64,000 bases of DNA from Acanthaster planci (lineage: Eukaryota > Echinodermata > Asteroidea > Valvatida > Acanthasteridae). Position numbers and translations under genes: made by a program. Below the pieces are notes generated by a model, which ran no database searches, was not told where the DNA came from, and saw only the letters and a program-made list of their open reading frames with translations. Each line of letters opens with the position of its first letter. Position 1 is the first letter of the stretch. The stretch is from contig NW_019091526.1 of NCBI RefSeq assembly GCF_001949145.1, positions 124,001 to 188,000 on the forward strand. Direction: 5' to 3'. Positions 54,392 to 64,000 of this stretch are shown here, in pieces.

Positions 54392-57300
54392 CTGTTAACA
54401 GGGGTGAGATTGGAGGAGGAATCTGAATCCTTTATTTGAGGCAGTTCATATGTGTTTGGTGGCCTTACAGGTTGATTTGTTGTTTTTTATTTCCATTTTG
54501 CAACAATTTGAAAATTACATTGCTAAATTACATTAGTAATGTTCTTTAAATTATAACTTGTCTCATTTCAAGAAGTAGGTGCAAAAAGGGGGTGACATCA
54601 AGAGGAAGTAGAATCTTCCTGTAGTGGAGCACCCAGACTCTGTTAAGTGATGCAGTTAACCGGTACCGGACACGTATGCTTTATACGCATGGCCAGGGTC
54701 TCTGAAGTCGGACAAAGGGAACTGGGCCTTGTAACAAAAGACCGTACTCGGGAACAAAAGACCAGGCTGCTGGGCATTACCGACATTTTTCACTCTCAAT
54801 AGTGGAGATAATCCAGCCTTGTTTTGAAACAGTATACTACGGTATTGGGCATTTAGTGCAAGCAGATTACCACTGGGAACAAAAGTGCTCCACCACCGCA
54901 GCGATAAGCCACACAGCACCGCTGCATGCTAATCTGGATCCTATTGAAAAGAGGTCAGCAGTGCACTGTGCCAGGTTCGTGAACAAAAGAAAGTTACGTA
55001 ACACCGCACAATCCGGGCTCTTTTTACAAGGAAGCAGGCCTGGCTGAAATACTCAGGCGTCAATAGATTTTGTCTGTCAGTTTAGAGTAGAAACCAGACA
55101 GTCCTTAGTGTGGGTGTTAGTGTCCAGTATTAAAGTGAAGAATTTTCAAAAAAAAAATGATAATTATCCCGCCCCAGCATCATCAAAATTAGTAATGTTT
55201 CACATTAAATAGACTTAAGCACAGTTGTCAATTGTGCAAAAAGAGCAAAGATACCATGTATATGTATTAAAAAAGAGAAGTAAATAATAAGTGTTCTGTG
55301 TCTTTTAGACATGTGCATGTATAACAGTTGGTGATTAAAGTTGAACGAATGCCGACCCTGAAAATGAGCATGGGATCTACCTTGTCACTGTTAATACTGC
55401 AGCTTCCAGAGCAAACCACTTTGTCCTGGGGGTTGACCTCCCTGGTTCCATTCTGGTGATCTATGTACGGCTCCACCAACAACTGTAACCTGCCTGTTGC
55501 CTCATCTTTCAAAGGGGAAAAAAGGAATGCTTGGTTTCTTTTTTGGTTCTTATCGAAGGAAACTTTCTAATTCCATTACATGCTCTGTGAATACAACTAA
55601 CCACACAATTTTCAAACCATAACAGAAAACATGCAGCAGAACGTAAGACAAGTCAATGGTATTTACTAGTTATTCAAGTATTTTCTTACTTGGCAGTTTA
55701 AACTGAATCACTGTTTAGATGCATCCTTTGAAAATATTTGTCAAAGTTGAAAGTAGCATACAAAGAGGTTTTGGTTGCACATACATGCCTTGAAGACTCG
55801 AATGCACAAATCTAATTCTACATGAAAGTAATGCCTCCATATTCCTCCAGATTCACAATACAAAGAAAGGCTTCTGAATAGGCTGAAGTCCACAGCACGT
55901 TAACAAAAAACCTGATCTTCACAATTCCTTGACGCCAACATGTTCCGGATATTTCTTACAACCATGACTACACCTTATCCACACTCTTGGCTACCATGAT
56001 TACAATTTCTCAATATTGCTGGTTACTATGGCAACAGCTGCATTGGTGATCACAATGACAACCCATCCATTTTACATACCACTTCATTTTACTTCATATT
56101 GTTTATTCGTTTATTTTCTGAAGAGCTGATTCTATCTCAAACATTACAATATGCTGTAAAACATTAGATTTTCATGGGCAATAATAAAAACGTCCACAAG
56201 ATAACAAAAAAGATTGATACAATATGGCAACTCACCAATATTAACAATGTAATAAAAGGAGAAGCAAAAAGGATGAATTGTCGATCATCAAACTGATCCA
56301 AAATAAGGGAATAAACATGTGCTTCACCAGTATTAAATGTGTGTTTAAGACTGGCTCAGGAAAATGGATGCAACTACCCAGAGTTTGTTCTCCTGAGCAA
56401 GGTCTTAAACATTAGTTTAAGACTGGCCAAGCACACATTTATTCCCATTCATAAATACCTTTTTATTCAGAGGGTAAAAACAAATCACCGATTTCCAACG
56501 ATTTTGTTCTAAAACTTCACTTTCATTTTCCGGAACCCCCCTGTCCATTTTATGGTATATTCCTTTTGAAAGTTGTCTAAAAGAATCCCCTTCAATAAAC
56601 TTAGTGCAGGCGAGGCGCGTTGCGTGCACACAGACTCCAGACCCAATTCAATTGTCTCATATACATGTGCCAGCGCATGATTTATGCAGCAGGCATTATC
56701 ACTTCTAAGCACTCATTATCTAATGTTAATACACGGTCACCTTTTGACCAACAGGACTAGAAAAACTGTCCCAGGTATTTACGAATACAGCTTAGTTGCA
56801 TGCTTACATTCTTCTTTAATATGAGACACTTCCAACGGTGTGGTAAGGAATTTTACACAACAGGTGTCAGTGATGGCAAAGGCTGCATCACTCAATCTAT
56901 TATACGACAGAAGTTACCGCGATTGCAACCTACCCATGTTATTGGTGATGGTGACCTCCACGCTCAGCGGTTGTCCTGCAGGGAAGCTAGCCTGGCTGTC
57001 AGTGTTGACTAGCCTGTCCTCCAGACAGACCTGCCAGTGGATGGGACAGGTGCGCACGTGATCCAGCATGGACGGAGAGAGTTCCAGGTGGTCCAGCGTG
57101 GCCAGACCGGACTTCTTCAAGGCGGGGTGGACGAGTTGGTCAAGGAAAGAGACAGAAATCATAGAGGATTTGTTGCTGGCATATTAAACTGATGTCTACT
57201 GATGACAGGGGTCCATGACACAGATTTTCTCAGGGAAGATATGTGCATCTTTCTACTTTTAAATGCACAAAACTATGACATTTTTTATGAGTCTTACTGA

Positions 57301-60300
57301 CAAGTGGTCTATATTAATCATTTAAAACCTAAAATGGCTTTCCACTCAAGTTAAAAAATGCATGTGGCATGCGCACAAGTATGGCGCCACCTCAATCAAT
57401 TGGATTTTATATGCATCTCATTAAACTGATTTCTGCACAATTTCACACAGCCCCACATTTAATTTCTGACATTTTGAAAGCTGACTGATTAACTTGGTAA
57501 TTATCGGTGATTGATGGACACTCTGACCTATTCAACTTTTGTGTTAAGATTTTGTCATAAAATTTTCAGCCATTTTTAAATTTCTATTTTTAAATGATAT
57601 TGACTTCATCTTGTAAAATAAGATTACCCATATTTAATTTTGCACTTTTATGTGTTTTGTATACATGCATTATTATACTCTTGTTTACTGGGACCATTGG
57701 GAGATCAGTGATTTTCAGCACTGAATAGGATACTCAGTTCAAAGAAGACAAGAAAAACCTAACTGAAACAAGGATTTTGTTTAAGGATATGCATGTCCAT
57801 CTGATGTCTACCATAGTGGCTAACTGTTGGGCATACAGGCTGCCTAAGCCGGCTTGCGTGTCAGTGCCTGGCAGCTCACTGCTCTGTGATTGGACGTCGG
57901 CAATCTGGGGCACGCTGCCGCCACCGCTTGGCCGCATGTCACACTCGGTGAAGCCGTTGAGGGTCGGCTTCCTGGGCTGGGCCACGACAAAGCGCTTCAG
58001 CTTCACAGCTAACCTGGACCCATTCAAGAAGCAAAAGAAGAAAAGCACCACACCTGTCATTAGATCCTGAATCCATTGGTGACTGTTCCCGGAACCTTCT
58101 TCGAATTGTCCAAAATTCACCATAGCACAAGACAATAGTGGCCCATTCTTTCTTTGAAGCTTAATCCAAACAATAGAGGCAAGTATTTCACACTTACTTA
58201 AAAAATATTCGGAAGGCTGCCCAAGGATATCAGTAGTACCCCAGCCTCGATAACTGACACAAGCTGTTCATATGAAACTGTAGCAGTGACATTCCTTTGT
58301 TGTTCATTTACTGTTAACCACTTCCTGCCAGGCGACCCGTTTTCGGGTACATAGGCTTTATATGCAGAGCCGGGGAGCCCGGAACTGGGACAAAAGAGTT
58401 GGGCCTTATAACAAAAGACCATGCTCAGCACAAAAGACTGAGCTGCTGGGCATTACCGACATTTGTTCGCTCTCAATAGTGGAGGTAATCCAGCCTTGTT
58501 TTGAAACAGTATACCATGGTTTGTGGCATTTAGAGCAAGCGGATTACCACCGGGGACAAAAGCTCTCCACCACCTCAGCGATGAGCTACACAGCACCGCT
58601 GCACGCTAATCTGGCCCCTATTGAAAAGAGGTCAGCAGTGCATGGTGCCGGTTTTGGGAACAAAAGAATCTTACGTAACACCCCACAATCTGGGCTCTTT
58701 TCCAAGGCTGCAGGCCTGGCTGAAATATTCAGGAGTCAATGAATTTTACCTGTCAGCTTCAGAGTAGTGCCCAAAATGATGAATTTTTGAAGAATTTTGA
58801 AAACAGAGAATCTTGAAAAGGACCCGGCATCTTGTCTTGCTCAAGAAAAATCCAACCGGCAGCAAGTGGTTAATAGTGAGTCCTTTCGATAGTATTTACA
58901 ATGACTTCGGAAAAATACTTGCAGAACACCTGTCAAGTGGGTGACTACAACGCAACTAAGATCAATAAAAGCCAGACGCTATTCATATGAAGTGTTCCCT
59001 TGTTCTTGCTCACTCACTGTCAGTAATGACAGTGCCTGAGACACTATGTCCAATGACAAGTGAAAAATACAAGTGGAGTGCTTGTTAAGCACTCAGCTAC
59101 AACACTGATTTGAAGTTCCATCCCACATACTAGCCACTAGATTATGACTTCTGAACCCACTTGCTGTGTTTAGTAAGAGCTGGAGGGGTTTGGCCACATT
59201 CGTTTTCAGTCTGTTCACCTTTATAACTGAACTTCTTGGGCCAGAATCAGGGCACACTCTTGCAAACATATGACATGTACTACCAAGTTTACACATATAT
59301 GTATCCATATATGCAATCGCCCGAGGATTTCAACCCATGCATGCTGACTTGTAGCCATCCTACATTGCTCACAATACCCTACTCTGAGCTTCTGACAAGT
59401 TGTGGTGAACATCTCCATCAAGATTCAAACCGGTAAACTGCAGGTTACAAGTCATGACAGAACCAGTGGCGTAGCTAAGGGAGGGGGGCATGGACAGCAA
59501 CTTCTTCCCCCCCCAAAAAAAATGAGACTTATTTAGACCTATTTAACATGCTTCTTGCAAAAGTACTTTGCTTGCCCTTTGAGAAGAGCCCTGCTCGGCT
59601 GCGCCACTGAACAAAATAACCCTCTTTCCTGGCTGACTTTGACATATACAGAGCCAGATCTTCATTGTGAAAAACCATCATTTTTTAACTTACTTTTGAC
59701 AGAGCATCTAAAGAGACCAGAGTTTTCACCCGAGATCGCTTATATGTAGAGCCAAGCCTACCGGTAACTTCACATAGTTGAAGGCGTGGATTGGAACAGG
59801 GACCCAAGTTCAACATTCATATCTATTCAATTTCACACCTTTTATTCTGCTGACTGCCTAGTACCAATGAGGCCTGGTCTCCATATTGCACGTCAAGTTC
59901 CTGGCTGGTTGCATTCAGCGTATCTAGCACCAGATGGAATTCTTTGGAACTGGAAGAGCACAGACAGAGAGTAAAATGTTAGGATGCGCTCCTTTAAGCA
60001 GGCAAACATACCTGAATAGTTTGAGTATTCCTGTTGGTTGAAAGCCCGTCATGTGGAGGGTTTTAAAGGATTCAAAAATGTTGCTGAAGGTCACTGTCTT
60101 CTCTACTGAGTCATGCCATACACACCACAAATGTCAATGTACCCAAGGCACATACCACAGAGAGAAGTTTAGTGAGTGTTCCACAGAACACTACAATAAA
60201 CTGGTTGGCTGATGCTGTTGGAAATTTGTCAACTTGACTAGTTTGACTCCTTAAACTCTGTGACAAGAGCTATCTTAGGAATACAGAGTGCTGGATAGGT

Positions 60301-63300
60301 ACAAATGTCATATCTAAAAACCAGGTGGTGACTTAATACGTCACTTCAAAGTCTGGTCACTTATGGCATCCTTGTGCCTTTGGCTTGGACCATTTTCAGT
60401 AACCTGACCCTGCTTGTTATGTGACACTCGATCAAAACTGTTCCATCACACTCGTCTCCACGTCACAAAATGTGCCATACTGTTTTCTTAGTTTAGTTTC
60501 TTTTGTCTTCTGGTGGTAGGATGGCCTGGTAGAGGCGCTGGACACCTGTTCCATCTTGCCACACACTGACTCAATTACTTCGGCGAGGATTGGTCTCTGT
60601 CTTTCATTGTACTGTCTTGTATTTTGGAATTTTATGGATTTTAATATTTACATGTATAACAGATGCGTATTTTTAAACTGATTTTATATATTGCTGGCCA
60701 GTGGAGAGCCACTAAATAAAATAAAAATACATAAAATATCAATACTTTCCTCTCTCTTTTCACAAATAACTGCGCTGCCTTCTGTGCCGTAGGGCCAAAC
60801 ACCTAGACACAGTGCTAAACACTTAGACACAAACAGTGACACAGCCCCCTGGGGTAGCCTCTTCTGACAGACATACAGCCACATACAGCAACACACTGGG
60901 AGACAGACCCACAGGGGCATACAACTTACTCCGTAGCAGGGATGGCACTCCACTGGGTGAAGACCACCGACGGCTTGATGTCCACCCTAAGTAGCACGCT
61001 GGCCTCCCGGTGGAAATCTTCTTCCATACCCGGCCCACCAGTATAGGAAATCTTCAATGTCGACTCAACAGTCTGTAAATCCAGACCAAATTTTTTTCCC
61101 TTTAATGGCAGAATTTAATCTCAAAAAAATAAATGGTTCCGGATTTGTCCACTTCAGTTCAGTATTACCTGACCAGTATTGCAGTCAAATGCTTTTCTTA
61201 GTCCAACAAGTATTTCAAAATATCAGGGAGAACAGGAGGAAGCAAGCTGGGAAAACTGGACAATGTTTTGAAGTATGAGAGATTTGACTCTGAGTGTTTG
61301 GACAAAGAAGGTATGTCTGAAATGTCAAAGCCAAAGTGTATCCAATTGAGTCTTGTGGAAAAATAGGACTCAGAAAGCTGGATGGGAAAGCAGCCTGCTC
61401 CAGTCAATTTTTTGTTCATCTTTATCATTAAACTGGTTCAAATCTTACTCCATTCATTTCCTTTGGTCATATTTATTGTTATACAACTAGTATAACAACT
61501 AGTTAGCTTTCTTACATTGCTAATTTGACCTGGTGAAAACTTCAAGCAAAACAAAACGAAACAAAAAGTCTTTGCCACATTTTGAGGGATTTCTGTTGAA
61601 ACAAACTACAGAAGTTCCCAAGTGCATATTTTAATATTCTAATACGAATACAGAGGTAAAATTGAACTCATGTTGCATACACTTACTCTCTGAAGGCTGT
61701 CTGGTTCCACCGACTCCCCGCTGTCTGGTTTGCATGTTTCCAAGAAGGTCGAGGACGCCGACCGCTTGGGTGTACTCTTTGGCGTGCTATACTCAAACGT
61801 TCTGCTGGGGGTGGGCGTCACCGGAATGTCTGCTGAAAAGGAAAATAATGCGACATGACATAGAGAATTACTGCGGCATCAGGTTCATCCCACAGACCAA
61901 AATGGCACCCGACCCGCTTGGAACCTGACTTTCCCCATGCTGCAATTCTCAACGCCAGTTAGATTACTAACTTCCAAAGATTAATTCCAGCTTGGTCAGG
62001 ACTTTACTTCATCCCTGCGGTGAGGTGACAGTGTCTAGTATCAGTTCTTGATTTTGATTCCAAATTAAGGAGACATTAAGAAGCAGTTACAGTTTCAGAG
62101 GTGTGAGGAAAACCCCAGAGGAATATTCTGGGTAAAACCCATAGAATCAGGTAGGGACTAATCCTAATGTTCGGGTGGGTTGAGCTGGGAACAGTACCCG
62201 GGCCAAAGAGGTGAAAGGCAAGGAAAGAACCCCTATGCCAACCTGACTCCCCAGACTAGTTGTTAGTAATCCCCCAACCGATGACTTCTTCACACGAAAT
62301 TGTAAAATCTCTACAGAAATGTTGCAACCACAATGACTACATCCTTATGTGTGTATCTCTTCAAAACACAAGACCACAGAAGCAGGTTTATTAGAACTAA
62401 AAACGTCCTCAAAGAAAATTCACCAAAATGGGCCAATCTTTTGTCCAAACGTCCTCACCATTTGAGTTGTTTTTGTGTTTGGCAATGAAGCTCCCCGTAG
62501 CCTTGATGTACAGAGTGAACATCATCTGACCCCCTGGCTGCAAAGGTAGCTGCGTTCGGATGTTCTCCTCGCTCCAACTGAATACTTTATCAGCTAGCAC
62601 ACCTATGTACCGCACAAGGAAAAGAAAAAGAATAGTGGTGTGTCCAGAAAAAGTCAAGGCTATGGCTGGGAATAACACAGGCTCCTATAGAAGCCACTGA
62701 ATAATGGCTACAGCCATTTCCCATAGACATTTGTTCCTTCTAGCCACAGCCAGTTGATTTGGACATGGCTTGTCATAATTAACCATAAACTTCCCATTGG
62801 CTCTGTTTACATCTTGGCCCCTTGAGATAAAAACTTCCATTCAAGGTAAGTACACTTCTGAAACATATCTTTGAGCAATAGCACTCTCTTAGTGCACACA
62901 ATGGTGAAGGGGGGATTACAATATTGTCTGGCGCCATGCAAATTCAGTCAAAGAATGATTTTTAAACCATTTTGTGCCAGAGGATGTGTAAACATGATCT
63001 AACACTCGGCATATACAGGGACAACTGACAGGGTTAAACAGCCACATGTGCCCCCAGTCACTATCAGTGAGTGGGTATAGACAAATCTAGTGCTAAGGAT
63101 AGATCTACATGCAGGAGTGCAAAGAATGACGTCACTTCCTACAGATTGCCACGTCCATCGACATTTTGGTGACCTGCATCGGCTGCGCCATATTTCGAAG
63201 ATATCTGGATCAATGTGCACACGTGTAGAGAATATTTGCACACCGTGCACAAGCACACCTGTTTGTGTGCATGAGCAGTTGTTATTTTCCTACAAAGATA

Positions 63301-64000
63301 GTTCCCAATGAGAGAGATCTATTGGGAGCCATTACTGAGGGGCCATCCTGTTGGCATGCAGGCGGTACGCACGTGTTACATTCCTCTCCCACCAGTAAGG
63401 GGTCATGACTTGCCAAAGTGCACGCGCGAGCTCAACTTAAGACAGGTGCGTGAGTGTGACGGCCCCTTCAGGAATGGCGTGTCCTCGGATTTGTTTGTAA
63501 TGCCTCTGCTGTAGACATCAGCTAATGATACGGCAAATATTGCTCCACGGTAACCTTCAGAAGTGTTGCAAAATGTGAGGTTGTGGTATAGTTCAAATGA
63601 TCCCAGTAAAGTGAGTTTATGAGGTGTGTTGTTGTACAGGGTCAGTCCATGCATAGGTTCCCTTGTCTCAGTCCCATACGTAACGCAGTGTTTGCTTTAA
63701 TTACACAATCATCAGAAAGACTAGTGATGTGAAATTTGTTGAGGGTTTTACAACCTAAATGCCTGATAGTAGAACGGAAACCACTGCAATCCCTGAATGT
63801 TGCCAAGGGTGAAACTTCTTATGGGACATAGCAAGGACTTGACCTATATCAGAAAATGGTCTTTGAAAAATTGCGTTTTTTTTAAAGTCAGAATTTTTAG
63901 CCCAAAAAGCACTGCCTGCAAAATTTACCTGATTCGGAGTTTAATTTCAGTGACAGAAATTCAACTGGAACCTTCCCGCCATTGATTAACGTCACTCCGC
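54176..64000 (-). CDS. TRAPPC9: Trafficking protein particle complex subunit 9, C-terminal part (9 exons, gene runs off the window)
   Basis: TRAPPC9 (NIBP, yeast Trs120) is a TRAPP II subunit working in Golgi and endosomal vesicle tethering and Rab activation; in vertebrates it is also tied to NF-kappaB signalling. Nine exons give the last 453 residues. Motifs matching vertebrate TRAPPC9 in order: FSWSEEN...TQLPLQPG; TLKISYTGGPG...IKPSVVFT; FHLVLDTLNATSQELDV; AVKLKRFVV; RWTCPALKKSG; LSVEVTITN; VEPYIDHQNG; FLFPGLYKFNI. Eight junctions are visible: seven introns are GT-AG, and one (57127-57790) is of AT-AC U12 type. The N-terminal part lies beyond position 64000. The tail is about 18 residues longer than human and ends ALEVMIT. 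It is convergent with ELOA. Confidence 0.93.
54656..55190 (+). mobile_element. TTAA MITE, copy D (3' end decayed)
   Basis: In the last TRAPPC9 intron. It starts TTAACCGGTACCGGACACG and shares the family's body (GACCGTACTCGGGAACAAAA, GCATGCTAATCTGG). The right terminus has lost its TTAA and inverted repeat. Confidence 0.7.
55381..55505 (-). CDS. TRAPPC9: TRAPPC9 exon (fragment residues 341-382)
   Basis: LLVEPYIDHQNGTREVNPQD corresponds to human VVPFQDHQNGVHNYDLHD. Acceptor TTGAAAG, donor GTAGAT. Confidence 0.94.
56022..56035. promoter_or_regulatory. RFX X-box-like motif in TRAPPC9 intron
   Basis: GTTACTATGGCAAC resembles the palindromic X-box of RFX factors, with one weak position. Isolated match. 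Confidence 0.25.
56934..57126 (-). CDS. TRAPPC9: TRAPPC9 exon after the AT-AC intron (fragment residues 277-340)
   Basis: PALKKSGLATLDHLELSPSM, then CPIHWQVCLEDR, PAGQPLSVEVTITNN. It begins with CCC after the CCAC acceptor and ends in phase 1 before GTAGGT. Confidence 0.93.
57127..57790 (-). other. TRAPPC9: U12-type AT-AC intron in TRAPPC9
   Basis: A 664-base intron beginning ATATCCTT (the U12 AT-AC donor consensus) and ending CCAC. The U12 branch-site consensus TTCCTTGAC occurs at 57147-57139, with the branch A at 57140, 13 bases before the end. There is no AG at the acceptor. Joining exon ends TGC|CCC gives RWTC-PALKKSG, which lines up without gaps with human CWRI-PSLKRSG, in phase 0. The call rests on three independent signals and the protein alignment. 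Confidence 0.9.
57791..58013 (-). CDS. TRAPPC9: TRAPPC9 exon before the AT-AC intron (fragment residues 202-276)
   Basis: LAVKLKRFVVAQPRKP, a Gly/Ser-rich loop, then SLYAQQLATMVDIRWTC. It ends TGC and is followed directly by ATATCCTTAA, a U12-type AT-AC donor. No GT donor gives the conserved W-x-x-P-x-L-K join. Confidence 0.92.
58314..58873 (+). mobile_element. TTAA MITE, copy E (best-preserved ends)
   Basis: A 560-bp unit in the TRAPPC9 intron between 58013 and 59839. It starts TTAACCACTTCCTGCCAGG and ends CCGGCAGCAAGTGGTTAA, so the 18-bp ends are inverted copies with one or two mismatches. GACCCGTTTTCGGGT just inside the left end can fold back, like the stem in copy A. Confidence 0.78.
59839..59949 (-). 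CDS. TRAPPC9: TRAPPC9 exon (fragment residues 165-201)
   Basis: EFHLVLDTLNATSQELDV matches human CHLLLDVFNSTEHELTV. Acceptor CTTCCAG, donor GTGTGA, ends in phase 2. Confidence 0.94.
60930..61072 (-). CDS. TRAPPC9: TRAPPC9 exon (fragment residues 118-164)
   Basis: ESTLKISYTGGPG and VDIKPSVVFTQWSAIPAT match vertebrate LNFKYSGGPG and VEVEPSVFFT...PAT. Acceptor TTTACAG, donor GTAAGT, ends in phase 2. Confidence 0.95.
61687..61832 (-). CDS. TRAPPC9: TRAPPC9 exon (fragment residues 69-117)
   Basis: Ser/Thr/Pro-rich linker, TPTPSRTFEYSTPKSTPKRS to PDSLQR. The acceptor is CAGCAG (NAGNAG): using the first AG gives the boundary shown, the second AG gives 61829 and drops one alanine without changing frame. 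Confidence 0.85.
62078..62252 (-). mobile_element. tRNA-derived SINE copy, tail missing
   Basis: On the minus strand GAGTCAGGTTGGCATAGGGG starts a region parallel to the SINE at 43945-44180, including TGGGTTTTACCCAGAATATT and TTTTCCTCACACCTCTGAAA. The B-box is degraded. It lies in a TRAPPC9 intron. Confidence 0.6.
62459..62593 (-). CDS. TRAPPC9: TRAPPC9 exon (fragment residues 24-68)
   Basis: DKVFSWSEENIRTQLPLQPG and MMFTLYIKATGSF. Acceptor GTGCTAG lacks a long pyrimidine tract, but the frame and homology fit exactly. Donor GTGAGG. Confidence 0.9.
63929..64000 (-). CDS. TRAPPC9: TRAPPC9 exon, cut by the window edge
   Basis: Encodes GVTLINGGKVPVEFLSLKLN and SES, ending in one base before GTAAAT. 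Corresponds to the LIIKLENIGMEPLEKL region of the human protein. Confidence 0.85.

Noticed and set aside
59040-59140. tRNA-like segment GAGTGCTTGTTAAGCACTCA
   Set aside because: The stem-loop resembles a tRNA-derived repeat but the B-box is poor and no cloverleaf can be drawn, so neither a tRNA gene nor a SINE is supported.
59924-60130. Open frame with plausible splice sites (…FSNIFESFKTLH…) between TRAPPC9 exons
   Set aside because: The neighbouring exons 60930-61072 and 59839-59949 join exactly (GA|T, Asp) and align continuously with vertebrate TRAPPC9, leaving no room for an extra exon.
1-64000. Search for CRISPR arrays, bacterial operons, phage or viral genes
   Set aside because: Intron-split metazoan genes and eukaryotic repeats throughout; no regularly spaced repeats or prokaryotic or viral gene signatures seen.

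Overview
This is a stretch of eukaryotic, intron-rich, AT-rich genomic DNA (one 153-base gap of N, two single Ns). Three conserved metazoan genes can be assembled exon by exon with intact frames. Their protein sequences, the intron density, tRNA-derived SINEs and many short inverted-repeat transposons suggest an invertebrate deuterostome. An echinoderm is my best guess, but this is inference and the species cannot be fixed from the sequence alone.

Layout. (1) 1-21589: about 21.6 kb with no recognisable coding exon. It holds decayed inverted-repeat elements, two pogo-like MITEs in opposite orientation, a 470-bp element with an internal tandem repeat, a CTCF-like motif and an RFX X-box-like motif. 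(2) 21590-37443, minus strand: a complete TM9SF1 gene, 14 coding exons, 593 aa, from signal peptide to the C-terminal KMD Golgi signal. (3) 37444-38660: a 1.2-kb intergenic segment between two divergent start codons. (4) 38661-46255, plus strand: a complete ELOA (elongin A) gene, 11 coding exons, 801 aa, with TFIIS N-terminal domain, BC-box and elongin A domain, and a polyadenylation signal at 46449. (5) 46256-54175: 7.9 kb of intergenic DNA between convergent genes, with inverted-repeat elements and a nuclear-receptor DR1-like site. (6) 54176-64000, minus strand: the 3' part (9 exons, C-terminal 453 aa) of TRAPPC9, running off the right edge.

The three genes do not form one pathway. TM9SF1 is a Golgi/endosomal multispanning membrane protein, elongin A is a nuclear transcription elongation factor and ubiquitin-ligase adaptor, and TRAPPC9 is a subunit of the TRAPP II vesicle-tethering complex. 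All three look like ordinary conserved genes. The most distinctive observations are an AT-AC intron of U12 (minor spliceosome) type inside TRAPPC9, with near-consensus donor and branch site, and a family of about 0.56-0.59-kb elements ending in TTAA with short inverted repeats. The latter are present in five intronic copies and resemble non-autonomous piggyBac-type transposons. I found no evidence of a new multi-gene system.
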